From Capniomyces stellatus (Eukaryota; Kickxellomycota; Harpellomycetes; Harpellales; Legeriomycetaceae), in the NCBI GenBank assembly GCA_001661515.1, contig LUVW01000023.1, forward strand, positions 124,001-188,000: a DNA stretch of 64,000 nucleotides, in the 5' to 3' direction. The position numbers and the translations under genes were made by a program. The notes below the pieces were generated by a model, which was given only the letters and a program-made list of their open reading frames with translations, ran no database searches and had not been told where the DNA came from. Each line of letters opens with the position of its first letter. Within the stretch, counting starts at the first letter, position 1. Of this stretch, positions 43,845-56,227 are shown piece after piece.

Positions 43845-45131
43845 ATTTTGTTCACTTGTGCTGTATGGTGGTGCTTGAGAAAGAGAACAGGTTTAATGTA
43901 GTAGTATAGTCACCAGTATATTATTCTAAAGTATAAAACAGGTGATATAGTAATAGAACAAAATAGAGCTGGGAAGACCGAGCTGATAGGGAAAAAAAAT
44001 TTAGAGTATTGGAGTTGAAGCGGGTTTCAGACAGACATTGTTTATTTTTATACTTTGCTTTTGCCTTGCTTTTGCTTTTGAATCACCAATCTATATTCCC
44101 TGGTGGAAATGCGATATACTTTTTCTTCTATCACTTTTTGGCTATAAAGCCTGACTGATTCCCAAGGACTTTTTATTAGTGATCTTTTGGCTTGATTCTC
44201 AGCTTTTAACACAGATTGAGTAATTTCAGAGTGTTGGCATTTCGAAAGAAAGTAAAAGTGCAATATTTAATTATTCGATGGGCAGGCTACAAAGCCATCT
44301 TTAGCGGTCTATTGGAGAGAAGACAATGAGTAATAAAGCTTTATTGTAGCTGATTTATAAGCCGCTAATTAATTATCTCGACTCTACAAATTTCGACTTG
44401 TTGGTTGGTGATTTGGAATGCTGGTGTTCAAGTAGCTTTATCTAGCTAACAAAAGATTCTATTCTTTTTCTTTAAGCGCTGTTCTCTATCAAAAAGGCCG
44501 ACATTTATTTTATTTACTAGTTGGGTTTTGATGATTATTTTTAAATTGTTGAGCTGGACTGAACTGTCATTTAAGATGAATATAAACAGCTAATTTTCTA
44601 ATTTTGTTGTGAATCCCATTAATACTGCCCAACTATTGGAGGACACAGTCAATTAACTATTCGTTTTTCTGTTTAAAGACTAATGAAGTTTCGAGTTATA
44701 AATTGGTTTAACCAAAGTTTCTATTACTAATTTGCAACTTGAGAAAAATCTTTAAACTAACAATCAAGCCTAATGGGGGGTACCGCTCTAGAATCTCACT
44801 TTTAAATTTGATTTAGTATACTGGCAAAGTTGGGTGGTAATAGCAGACCAACCCAGCTACCACTTGTACAAAGAAAAGATCGAAACTAACAATATAAAAT
44901 TGATACCATAGTCCACTATTAATTCATTTAAACCAACCGATGTATGTTTTTTTTTAATTTCTAATATGAGAATTTATTAATGCTGGGAATATTTTTTTGA
45001 CGCTAAAATACGTTAATAAAAGTTTCAAAGTTCCAAAATTGCTGTTCAAGTAAAATTACACAGAATAAGTTCAATAAAATAAAATACACAGAATGAAAAT
45101 AAATTACACAAAATATCAATCAATGTCCAGA
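43845..45131. other. Spacer: trypsin-gene promoter side and 3' flank of PFF1-like copy 2
   Basis: 1.29 kb. A 71-codon minus-strand open frame at 44048-44263 has no ATG and was not accepted. Otherwise AT-rich with no recognised feature. Confidence 0.5.
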
Positions 45132-48100
45132 TTATGAACTCTGAAGCTTGATTTCGGTTGAAACTCTTAACTGTCCCATCGAACTATGGTCAGATGCAAA
45201 TGCAGAGTCAGTGTTGGCGATAGTGTTGTTCAGTTCCTGCACTGGCTTGATAAGAGTTTGGATCTCACCATAATGGCACTGAAGGAATGTTTGTCCCAAT
45301 CCACTGCCATCATGTTCAAGATAAACAACAAACTCACCCTGAATAGCCCTGGAAAGCATAAAAATAGACTGGCAACAGCCCTCTGGAACATTGAGGCCAT
45401 AGCTCTGGAATCTTGACTTTTTGCTATCAACAATAGTCTCAGTGACATTTGGTGGCGAAACTAGAGGCGATGTGTAGTTTAGCGATGGATTTGGTCCAAT
45501 TCCGTCTCCGTACTGTGGAATCACGTAGCCATAAGCTGGCTTGTTTGTGGTTGCTATTTCGCATATCTGCGATCTTGGCGCACTGATGTATATGAGATAC
45601 CCGTTGGCCTTGTTCGCTGTGGGGCCAACAAAGTCGGCTGGAATGTCTCGTGACAACTTGTATGAAACCATTGATGTGTTTGATTCGTTGAACGATTTGA
45701 CGAACCCGTAATCACCCGTGATTGTGGACAAATACCTCTTTGACTTGGTCTTTTCGTAAACAACGCTTTCAACGTTAGCATGAGGGCCGTACTTTTTATC
45801 AAACATGCTCAGGACATCAGGTATTTTGTCGTTGGAAACCAAGCTGATGGACTCGGTGTTGTTGTCGACGTTGTAGTAGCCATTAAAGTAGATGTGGTTT
45901 GGATTGTAGGAACTGTATGGGCTTTTTACTATGGATATAGTGAGTAGAAGAAGGAATACAATACATATGATTACTGAAGAACGCAACAATTGGATTCTGC
46001 CTGGTGTAATAATAAAAGGAATCAAAGGGGAAACAATGGTGGTAGTAAAGATTCCAAATATCAGGTTGATCAAAAATGACGGCGGTCCATCGATTACCAT
46101 TTGCCCAAAGCCATTTACAAATGTGTTGGAAAGATCTACTGATATTATGGACGGAACTACAACAGAAAGTATCAAACGCGTGACCCAGGCAAAGTATCGA
46201 GCAACTGGATTTTTTGCAGAATTAGTTTCAACAAAGCAAGCCCATACCGCAGCAACAATAGCGAATGAGCCATAGTAAACTGTATAGTAAAACATCCCAA
46301 TTTCACTGATTCCTGCTGCAACACATCCGAGAAGCATGCCAAAGAACCAGATGTACACTTGACTGTAAGTCATGACTCGAGACCTCACAAATCTGCCTGT
46401 CACCCTGGATGGCCCTTTGATCTTATCTTCAACGAGGAGGTACAAATAGCAGACCATCCCTATGGCAAACAGGTTTCCGAAAATATGAGTTGACAGAACG
46501 GTTTGTGTAGACCCATAAATCGACATATTGTTTGACGCTCCGTATATCAAACCAATCAAACAGCTAGCCAGGATTGACATCAAGATAGCCAGACAAGTGA
46601 AAAGGAATCCTCTGACAATGGCCCAAGCCGAAATATTGCAAGTCAAAAATAGATCGTTATTCTTGTTGTTTCCCAAGTTTGGTTTAACTGTACCTTTAAT
46701 TTTTTTCTTATATATAAACAAACCAACTGACCCTGCTACAATAATGGCCATTAGCGAAGCATAAATCACAATCAACACTCTAAGGCTATGAGCAACAAAC
46801 GTGCTCCCGACAATATCATAATAAACTGGTGATTCGCTTTTTTCTTTTCTTGGCTGCTTCATGTACTCGTCATCGTCTGTGATTGACTTGATGGCATTGA
46901 GGACTGTTGATCCAACCTGGTTCACGCTTCCAATAGGCATGTTTGCAAGGTTATCCAAGTTGGTGTGGTAAACCGATCTTCGCTCGTAAAATGCGATATC
47001 AAGTCCTGGAATCCCATAGGCCACATACACCGAAAAATCCGTGTCTGAACTAATCAGCCCAAGTTTGAAGGCATCATTCGCAAACACGTTTCCGTGTGGT
47101 CTCCATCTGTACACATAGTCCTTGTTGTACTTTCCATATTTGGACACCAGGTCGAGATTGGTTGCTTGGAACACCATTGCAGGCCCTCCAGCACCAGCAC
47201 CCTCCATGTTTATAAACGCCTTGACCGTCTTTGCCCATGGGTGGTTGATGAATGCCAGAGCTCCGTATAGTCCTATTTCCTCACCATCGTTAAAGTTGAA
47301 CACAACGGTATTCTTAGGTTGGTTGTGGACCAGGTGTCGAATCATCTCAATCATTACTGCACCACAGACACCATCATCTGTTGCTCCCATACTTGCTTGC
47401 ACCGAGTCTAAATGGCTACTAATCAAAAGTGAGTTGTCTGGTGTGCCTGACTTTCCAAGCNGACACCAGGTCGAGATTGGTTGCTTGGAACACCATTGCA
47501 GGCCCTCCAGCACCAGCACCCTCCATGTTTATAAACGCCTTGACCGTCTTTGCCCATGGGTGGTTGATGAATGCCAGAGCTCCGTATAGTCCTATTTCCT
47601 CACCATCGTTAAAGTTGAACACAACGGTATTCTTAGGTTGGTTGTGGACCAGGTGTCGAATCATCTCAATCATTACTGCACCACAGACACCATCATCTGT
47701 TGCTCCCATACTTGCTTGCACCGAGTCTAAATGGCTACTAATCAAAAGTGAGTTGTCTGGTGTGCCTGACTTTCCAATCACTCTAGCCAGCACGTTTCTG
47801 CCCTCAACATAGGAGCTCCGACGAGCAGATTTGTTTGAACCAATGGTATTGATGGTTTTGTCTTTTGTATCAATGCTGGTGAATGCCGTTGGATCCGATG
47901 ACACGATCTCCAGCTTTACTCCTTTGCTTTCGGCAATAGTCTGTATCTCTTTCAAGGTCTCGATTATATATTGTCTGTTTTCTTCATTGGCCACGGTGTT
48001 CCATGGATGTGGTCTTCTTGCAATGTATCTCAAATGCTCATAGGCTATGTCTGCTCTGAACTCGGTGATATTGCCAGCCTCTGGTGGTGTGTTGTCATGT

Positions 48101-48357
48101 TTAGGGTCAGTACTTGGTTTGTACATGTACTCGCTATTTATTTGGTAATAACTGATATTCCTATGCCTAGTTCCAGAAACTACAATCATTATAATCAAAT
48201 ATACCAAGATACACGACACAAAGTACACTATAGCGCTCTCAATGGAGGACTGATCATGATCGCTTTCTTCAATTGCTGTTTTTTCGCTTGTTGAGCGTTG
48301 AATTTTACTGCTTTCCCCCCTCTCAATCTGTTTTATACTCGTTTTACTCTGCCACAT
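45132..48357 (-). CDS. PFF1-like vacuolar membrane M28 metalloprotease, copy 2 (frame broken by assembly duplication)
   Basis: Paralog of copy 1 on the opposite strand; start ATG 48357 (MWQSKTSIKQIERGESS). As given, the frame breaks near 47461 because 47143-47458 is repeated at 47462-47777 with GC plus N between. The 319-nt offset is not a multiple of three. Removing it leaves 2907 nt, one open frame of 968 residues, so the gene is probably intact. The M28 residues match copy 1 (SSHLDSV, ATDDG, NDGEE, NMEGAG, VYHTNLDN). The N-terminal tail, the membrane region (YYDIVGSTFVAHSLRVLI onward) and the last ~20 residues differ from copy 1, whereas the catalytic and C-terminal lumenal domains appear identical at DNA level. 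Confidence 0.85.
47143..47777 (-). repeat. 316-bp direct duplication around an N (probable assembly artefact)
   Basis: 47143-47458 and 47462-47777 are identical as read, separated by GCN (N at 47461). It lies in the same catalytic region that is duplicated in copy 1 and produces an apparent frameshift. Confidence 0.9.
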
Positions 48358-51121
48358 TTCTCTCTTTTACAGTTAACAATTAATAATTGGTATAAATTTA
48401 CAAAACTCTTGATCCACACCGCCTCTTTTATTTACCAGCGGTAGAAAAAGAGAATATTTGATAATAAAAACTTAAAATGTATGTATACTATCTAATGATA
48501 AAGTTGTTTCGAGACAAAGTCACGTTTGGCTTGTTTTATTTAAACAAGATTTTACACGTTATACCTTTTTTTTTTGGTTCATTGATTTAACTTTATCAAT
48601 GTGCTGTTTTTTCTTTGATGCGCTTCGACACAATTCTATGTGTTGGATCTATTATTATTGATAGAAGCTTGTTTTATTTGATTAATTTTCGCTTAACGGC
48701 ACAACTTCATTTACAGTTTTTACTCGGTGTGGTTTTTTTTTAATTTTAAGTTTTACTAACTTCAAGTACTGGGGTTTATTTTATTAGTCTCGAGTTGGTA
48801 TTAGTACAGTTTATTGGAAAGATAATCCATCCAGGTATCTGGGTTGAATTTTGTCAATACATAAACATATCATTTATTTATAATTGATATGCGTGTACGC
48901 TTTTTAAAGATGCTTATCGTGTGATCAAACATATTTGTTACGCGCCTAGAGTCAACGGCCAATATTCGCCAACAAAAAAATCCTTTAATGGGTTATAAGC
49001 GAAATTATTTAGCATTGTCACTCACAATCTATTCAACCACATTGCATAGTTGGTTCAACTTTCAGAATGTGTTTACACAGCAATATTTATGTTGCATCTT
49101 TATGATCTTATTCACCTTTATTAATCAATCTTTTGTCGCTAAAGTGTTTGCGCCCTTGTCGACTAGTAGACCGTTTCTGGCAATTATTAAACTGTTTTGA
49201 ATTGTGTATTTCTTAACATGCCTTTTAATTTGCTCATTAGCCTTTGGCTGTAGTTTAAGTTTCGTATTTGTTATTGTTGTTTTTTGCATTCGACAAAATA
49301 ATATAACTTTTCCTTTTGAGCGAGACTTTCACACTAATCAGATCGTAATTTTTAATTTTACTCCTATTTTTTTACTTTTTATTCTTTTTTGGGTACATTT
49401 TAATTAAATTCAGTATTGTCCAATAGACCAACTTTTGTACAGCAAATTAGGTTACATTCTTATCAAATCTCAATACTTTTATTTCGAGCTTCGCACCAAT
49501 TATGTCGTCCAATACTCGAAAAAGTCTATTTGTTTTTATGGTTTGTATTGTTATTGGTCCGTTTTTTTGGAGTGATTCATATTTGATACAAAAATTACAA
49601 CTTGATCACAAATCCTCTAATTAATATCAACACAAGTAGCTATTAGTTACTTTTGCCAATATCTTAAGAGTGATGCCAATGGGGCTATTCTTTTCTAATT
49701 ATTTTTTCGGGGTCTTTCTAGTTTTGTTTTTCGGGATCGGAAACACTGTGTTTATCAAGTAATTCTGGCACTATTTCTGTTCGGGTACGCATTATTATAC
49801 TGAATGGTGTTTTTGTAAAGTCACTTGTTAGCGTCTCCCCCCTACTCGCAAGTTTGTATTTCTCACTTGGGAATTCTGTCGTTTCCTGGTCCTTTTTTTT
49901 TTTGTTTGGTCAATCTCGTGATACTTCAGTTATGTTTTTTTCGTTCAGTCGATTGTTCGAATCGCTCATAATGTAATTCTTTTTTTTTAATATTCTTTCC
50001 AACCTTTCAAATTTCTACTCTTTCCTGTTGCGACTTTGGCTAGTCAATCAATTGAAAAATTAAGACTCTAGGTCTCTTCCCTTTAAGTCTATAATAACAA
50101 TTTGTTCTGTATTTAGATATAGTCTTTGCATCCATTGCAAATCAGCACAAAAAGGTTGGTTAATATGATATATTTTGTTATAGTAAGGTAAATCAACAGC
50201 ACACCCATAAACGATCTCAACCAAATTGACAAAATGAGGTCTGTTAGTTAGTTTCTTATGAATTAATAATGGTAAAGTGTGTTAGGCTTATTGAGCTGAA
50301 TATTAACCGATGCAAAAGCGATATTTTAATTTATCAGCTTTGTGAACTTGATTAATATTGTTAATATTCCAATGATTTCTGACATTGGTTCTTGAATCAA
50401 TTTAGTTTTGAGCCCTTTTAGTTTTGAACATTTTAGTTGTTTAACCTTGATTATTTTGATTTATACTCATTCATAAATATATTATTTAATTTATCGTTTA
50501 TCAATAAAAACAAATACTTGGTAAATTTGAACTTGGAGCACAGAAGTTGCTTATTAAAAGACAACCTTTGACTGAACTTAACAGCTAGGGAAATCATATC
50601 AACTGCTTGATCTTGCAGTGTGTCAGTAACGACACCTATCGCCTTATTATTTTCTAATTCTACTTTTATGACTGCTCTTACGATTTACTTTCTAATATGT
50701 ACGTTTTTCAACGGCGGTTTTCTTGGTTACAGTAACGCCTAACACAAAATCCAACCAACCTTTGTCCAACCTTTTTCCAACTTTTGTCTAATCTATCCAC
50801 CTAATTTCGGTATAAAACAGTAAAAGGGCAAAAAGCTGAATCAACCAAAACGCATCAGATCTGTTCTTTGATTGGTGGTGTTTATTTACTTATTGTTATT
50901 CCACTATTGACCTAGTTCCACATTTTCTCGGCGATTTACCAACTTTTTTTTTCAGATTAATGTTTGTTTATTATGTTTAATTAATCGTAGTTCAACGGTT
51001 GTTGAGAATTCCATATCACTTAATGACTTTTAGATTGTTAAAGAGACATTTCCATTCACTGTTATACGACTAATAATTTTAGAATTAAGCCAGAGTTGTA
51101 AGCTTTGAGAATTGATCGATA
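48358..51121. other. Long AT-rich intergenic region (divergent promoters)
   Basis: 2.76 kb between the start of PFF1-like copy 2 and the DCC1-like gene. Small hydrophobic ORFs at 48988-49200 and 49204-49407 look like chance frames in T-rich DNA. No RNA gene is recognised. Confidence 0.5.
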
Positions 51122-53012
51122 ATGATGACCATAGGGAATGTAAAGGACAAAACACAAGTTGAATTGGTCTGCAGCAATGAATTCCCTAAAGACATACAGC
51201 TGTTGGAATTGCCCGAAGAAATAGAAAGCCAGATCAACGAATGTATTGATAATGATACCAAATTCAAGTAAGAATGCTATTATATCTTTATGGTTGTAAT
51301 ACAAGTGTTGTCAGCCAAAGTGAGAAACACTTTTTTAACAATATCAAGTGGTTGGGGTTTACACCCTTCATTTCTTATATAGAATGGTAATTAGAGGCGA
51401 TCAGGAGAATACTGCAATACTATGTACGCCTACTTTTCAAAAATATACGGTTCGGGAAGTGCACACATCAAACAGCATAATGTTGTTTAGAAAGCCAGTT
51501 CCTGATAACTCGAAAAGCAGCATGGATGTGGATATGGATTTCGATTCAGAGCGTTTTGGCAGTAGGCGAGAAGCCAGTTACACGGAAGATATAGAAGGCG
51601 AAGTTTACGAGCTAGAGATTAACGTCGGTACTGTTTACGAACTGGTTCGAGCGAACAAGAACACAGACAAGAAGATAAAGCAAGTGCTGGAATTAGATCC
51701 CAGAGGAGAATACGAAGGACCTGAATTTGAAAAACCCGTAAATGTGAGAACCTTTTATCCATTCAACAAGTCTTTTTGAGACTTTATATTTTTGAGTCGA
51801 TTATGGTGCTTGGTTTGTTCAATGTTGAAGACGAGATTCCGATGCAGCAATAATAAAAACGGGTTGATGGTTGATAAATAGAACGGGACTGGCGTAAACG
51901 GAAGAGTTAGGATGACTGACTTTCAACATTTGGTATCCAGCAACGACGAAATGTTGATTAAAAGTTTGTCCAATATCCCCGCAGTCTATTTTGAACATGA
52001 AGACTGCTGGAGGGCACTTTCGCAGGCTTATGTCTTGGAAATTCTGCAGCTTATTTTTGCCAGTAGTATAGAATATGACTGGGATCTTAATAGTTTGGTT
52101 GTAGAAAGTTGTGTGGATGCTATAATCGGCGACAGCGTGCATACCAAACAAGCGGTTCATTATGTGGTTGAGGCTATTTTGAAAAAGTTTGGAAAACTGG
52201 TGAGAAATAAAAGTAAGCCAAGTCCTATAACTTTACTTTTGCGATTCTTGGAGCATATTTGACTCTGATATTTTTTAACTAGACAAATGTTAATAAAAAA
52301 AAGTTTTAAAAAAAAAACTCGCTTGATGTGTAGCTTATAGCATCAACGGTCTCAAAGTAGTTAGATTTTATGCTAAACAAATATTCGAGTCGCATCAGGT
52401 AAGAAAAGGAGGCTCTGCTCATGTTATCCGTTTGATGGTATATTTGAATTACACAATACAATCGACTAAATTGTTTGAATAAAATTAATTTGGGCGGTGG
52501 TGGGTGAGTAGAAAAAGTCTTGGAATCTTCACGAGTTTGTGGCAAAATGGCGGTCAACCTGTCCGCCAATGTTTATATCGTTTATTGCGCCAACATCTTC
52601 TTGGAGCCCAGCCGATGTTCCAAAATCACCAATTCGAGGGCTAGGGTATATAACGTACGAGCAAGCTGGGATTGTTCCGCAGCCAATGCCGGTGCTAAAT
52701 GTTTTGTTCAGACAGGACTTGGGGAGCGAGCCTGACGAGAGGTTGTCTAACATGTTTAAAGTTAGGTCAAGGTGGAGCCACCCTGAACTTTTGTCCTACA
52801 TGGATGATTTGTCCTATTCCGACATTAACGACTTTGACATGGATTCCAGCACTAGCGACGAACCGTACGCTTACGAAAATGAATTTTCAAACAACTACCA
52901 AGTTCCCCAAAAATACGTTATAGTAATTGATGGATGGTTGCAAAAATATTCTAGGAGAATTAAGCAGTCTGATGGCACCACATTATATACCAGTCAATTT
53001 ACAGGGAAATAG
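51122..53012 (+). CDS. DCC1: Sister chromatid cohesion protein DCC1 (Ctf18-RFC subunit)
   Basis: Nuclear subunit of the alternative clamp loader Ctf18-Dcc1-Ctf8-RFC, needed for sister chromatid cohesion. Exons 51122-51267, 51383-51743, 51882-52199 and 52512-53012 give 441 residues with consistent phases. The donor at 51744 (GTGAGA) could instead be 51738. Family landmarks: LLELPEEIESQIN followed by VIRGDQENTAILCT and REVHTSNSIMLF, the Dcc1 N-terminal barrel; GEVYELEINVGTVYEL; then the winged-helix part with HEDCWRALSQAYVLEIL, WNLHEFVAKW and DERLSNMFKVRSRW. The C-terminus is KYVIVIDGWLQKYSRR. The last intron (312 nt) is unusually long for this window. It is longer than the human protein because of an acidic insert near YSDINDFDMDSSTSDE. 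Confidence 0.82.
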
Positions 53013-54841
53013 CACAACTAGACGCGTATACATTTCGCGAATACTTGTTGCCATTTTGTTCATTGTCATTTGTCCACTGCCATTTTCTATTTTTTTTTCC
53101 TGACTTTTTTCTGTAATTATTAATAAACCCAATAACGATAAATCGCTGAAATTGTTGGTGGATTTGTTCTCTATTTACCTGCATAAATGCCGATCAACAG
53201 GATTTTTCTATTATTAGCTAGGCTTTAGCTAAAAAAAACTGCCCACATTAACATTAGAATCACTGAGATTTTGAAAATCAGATGAGTTACTGATTTGGTA
53301 GATTATCAATTAAGAAAAGTAGGTGATTGTGTTTAATTATTATTACTTTATTGAAGCAGATAATAGTGTTTTTCTCCATTTCTGCTATATTTTGTCAATT
53401 TTAGTTGGTCTATGACGTTCAGAGATTTACTAGACTTGGAGCGCTATTTTTCTTCCATGTTTCTTTGCACTTTTTTTTAGATACCTTTGGTTAGGATTTG
53501 CAAATTGATGCTGTAGTTTGCTATTCAATGTAGAGCACGTTTATAATTAAACACAGAAAAGAATAAACTTCAATAAATAAAAAACAAAAAAGAACAAACT
53601 GGTGATTTAAAAAGAACAAGGCTATTATATAATTTTACACTGCTATACCCAAGCTGGTTCAGAAAGTAAAAGTGAATATGGCGATGATTGATAATGGTGG
53701 ACTTTTAGTGTTTTGTAGAAATGTATAACCAAAAATACAGAATGGCCAGACAACTACGAGGCTATATTTAGAAATTAGTTATACAGCGGCTGGATACCAA
53801 AGGCGGTACAACATAATATGGGACGATATATATTTCACTAATGTTTTTCGCTTTTTATTTTATTTTTTTTTCTCATCAGTTTTTAAATAATAGTTTTAAG
53901 GAATCAGAATGTAAAGTTGGTTTTGGAATCGAATAGTGTTTTCGTCTTGAAATAATAGTCAACGTAAATAATAGCCACCGTAAATAATAGTCAGCGTAAA
54001 TAATCGAAGCGTAAATTTGCTTTAGAGCAAATTAAACAACAAGGTAGGGAAAATCAAAAAAAGAAAAAAAAGTGGAGAATGAGATCCTTTTTTGGACTGA
54101 TTATACACTTGAAAATTGATGATTCAATAGTAAAATGGGTGTCAAAAAGTAAGCATTTTGGATCATAAAGATTTGATTCGTCCAGCTGATTATTTATGGA
54201 AAAGTTGAAGAAAAAACATATATATTTAAGATATTGGGATTTACTAGAAAGAAATAAAAGGGCAATAAAATGAGTGGATAGGGAGGCAAATGTTTCTATA
54301 GATTTAGCAGGAAGCTATTTGAAATAAAAAGTCAAAGCAAAAGATTAAAGTAAACAAAATTTAAAAGCCAATACCAAGCTGCCGAAACTTAAGCTCTTTA
54401 TCGATTTTGATTTTTCAAAAGCAATGTGGATAAATCTTAAAGGGCAATGGAAACAACCTATCAAATTAAAAGAGCAGACTAAGTATTCCAAAAGCAGCAG
54501 AATCTAGAAGGCAAAAAGCGTTTGCTTGGTTAGAGAAAAAAGAATAGATAAAAAGGACGAGGGAAAAAAAAAGGATGTAAAGGTGAATAATATGTATTTG
54601 ATTTTGCAGTCTTTTAGAGTTTAGAGAAAGCAGAAATAAAGAAAGCGTATTCCTGGATATTTTTATAATTGTATTTGAATACACCTTAGCGCAAGGAACG
54701 TAAATAATAAGGCAGAGTAGCATTATAAAGAGTGATCTAGAAAGCGAATAGTAAATACAATTGTTTCTGATAAACTAAACGTGGTTGTAGCATTTGGAAT
54801 AAAGCAACAGACAAAAAGCAAATAAATAAAAAAGTAAATAA
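53013..54841. other. Intergenic region with a short tandem repeat, upstream of BFR1
   Basis: 1.8 kb, AT-rich. It contains the repeat listed at 53950-54016. No gene is supported; the region presumably carries the BFR1 promoter. Confidence 0.5.
53950..54016. repeat. ~18-20 bp minisatellite (AATAATAGTCARCGTAA)
   Basis: Three to four imperfect units of the type GTAAATAATAGTCANCGTAA in tandem, about 0.8 kb before the BFR1 start. Confidence 0.7.
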
Positions 54842-56227
54842 ATGACAGCAGAACCAGTACCAGTCGCAGCACCAGCCGCAGCACCAGTTGTTAGAAAGGT
54901 CAGAGTGTCCAAGCCAGACCCAGATGTACACCGTGCTAATGTGGAGAAAGTTGACAAGCAGATTGAGGAGCTGAAGAAAAAGCAGGAGGAGGTGGTTGGA
55001 AAGATTAACAACAACAAGACCAAGAAGGGAGGCAGTGGAGATGCTCGCTCAAAGTGTCTTGATCGTCTAAAAGAAATCAGATTGGAGCAAGCAGCCTTGA
55101 AGCAATCTAGAAAGAAGGTGTTTGATCAGCAAGATGAATTGAAGGCAGCAGTTGCAAGATTGACCGGAGACATAAAGCAGGCACAAAGCAAGCAGAAATT
55201 CAGCAAGCTTGCAGAAATTGAGAAGCAAATAAAGAACTATGAAGGACAGATTGAAAAGGGGACACTGAAACTGGTTGATGAAAAAAAGATGATTAATGAA
55301 ATCTCAGCACTAAGAAGAGCGCGCAAGGGAGTTGAGTCAATTGAAGCACAGCAGAAGGAGCTTGATACCAAGAAGACAGAGCTTGATGCCGTGTACAAGC
55401 AGCTCGGAGACACAAACAACCAGGCGTTGAATGACGAGTACAACGCACTGCAGGCCAAGCTTGATGAAATGAAGGGAGAGCAGGATTCAGAGAGAAGCGC
55501 AGTAGATGCTTTATACAAAGAAAGAAACCAACTCAAGGAGAACATCGATGCACTGTACGACGAGAAACGAGAGCTGATCACCAGGTACCGAACAAAGACC
55601 AACGAGTTCTACCAATGGCAGCAGGAGGACAAGAAGCTCAGATACGAGCTTGAGAAGGAGAAGCGCGAAGAAGAGCGCAAGGCCAAGCTGCTGGAAATCG
55701 CACAGGAGGAGCGCGAAAAGGCCGAGACTCCAGCCTATCAAGAAGAAATCAACAACTGCACCAACCTTCTTTCCTACCTGCAAATCAACTTCCAGCGTGG
55801 GTCGGATTCAGCCAATAGTATTGGAGTATCAGCCAAATCAAACGCTCCAGAGGCCCAATCAAACATCAGATCCGTTGACACCTCGATTTCCATTCCTTCA
55901 GGCGCCGTTCTTGTCAAGAAACAAGACCGTGAAGAGCAATACTTTGCCACCACCAAGACCAAGAAGAAGCCTGCCAAATCCTCAGCCAAGTCTGCTGCTG
56001 CCTCCACCAAGGGCTTCAAGCTGCCTCTTGCCGTTCTTGAACGCTTCACCGAACTCAAAATCGACCCTCCAGTCCAGCAAGCCCAGATCTCTGACGTCAT
56101 TGCCAAGATTGTTGCCCACAAGGACCATCTGTTGAAGGACCAGGACCGTGCAACAAAGGAATTGCGTGCCAAGGCCGAAGAGAAGATTGCCAAGCTTATG
56201 CAAGAAGATGCCACCCCTGCCGAATAA
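54842..56227 (+). CDS. BFR1: BFR1-like polysome/mRNP-associated coiled-coil protein
   Basis: 461-residue single-exon protein resembling fungal Bfr1 (nuclear segregation protein), which associates with translating mRNPs at the ER and affects ploidy and brefeldin A resistance in yeast. The N-terminus is Ala/Pro/Val-rich, followed by VRVSKPDPDVHRANVEKVDK, the Bfr1 entry motif. A long Lys/Glu/Gln-rich coiled coil (about residues 35-310) includes a KKGGSGDARSKCLDRLKEIR break. The C-terminal part has a Ser/Lys-rich linker (KTKKKPAKSSAKSAAA) and GFKLPLAVLERFTELKIDPP, a short folded tail. Codon use is strongly biased, as expected for an abundant protein. Its start, length and uninterrupted frame are unambiguous. 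Confidence 0.9.
   Translation: MTAEPVPVAAPAAAPVVRKVRVSKPDPDVHRANVEKVDKQIEELKKKQEEVVGKINNNKTKKGGSGDARSKCLDRLKEIRLEQAALKQSRKKVFDQQDELKAAVARLTGDIKQAQSKQKFSKLAEIEKQIKNYEGQIEKGTLKLVDEKKMINEISALRRARKGVESIEAQQKELDTKKTELDAVYKQLGDTNNQALNDEYNALQAKLDEMKGEQDSERSAVDALYKERNQLKENIDALYDEKRELITRYRTKTNEFYQWQQEDKKLRYELEKEKREEERKAKLLEIAQEEREKAETPAYQEEINNCTNLLSYLQINFQRGSDSANSIGVSAKSNAPEAQSNIRSVDTSISIPSGAVLVKKQDREEQYFATTKTKKKPAKSSAKSAAASTKGFKLPLAVLERFTELKIDPPVQQAQISDVIAKIVAHKDHLLKDQDRATKELRAKAEEKIAKLMQEDATPAE

Noticed and set aside
44048..44263. 71-codon minus-strand open frame ending IQKQKQGKSKV
   Set aside because: No ATG inside, no convincing upstream exon, and no recognised family; probably chance.
45132..48357. 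Reading PFF1-like copy 2 as a pseudogene or two separate genes
   Set aside because: The frame break coincides exactly with a duplicated block beside an N; removing the block restores a full frame, so an assembly error is more likely.
48988..49407. Two consecutive small hydrophobic ORFs
   Set aside because: Phe/Leu/Ile-rich translation is what T-rich DNA gives by chance; no splice logic joins them.
49945..49970. TTCGAATC motif resembling a tRNA T-arm
   Set aside because: A short palindrome CGATT/AATCG with no A-box upstream; no cloverleaf possible.
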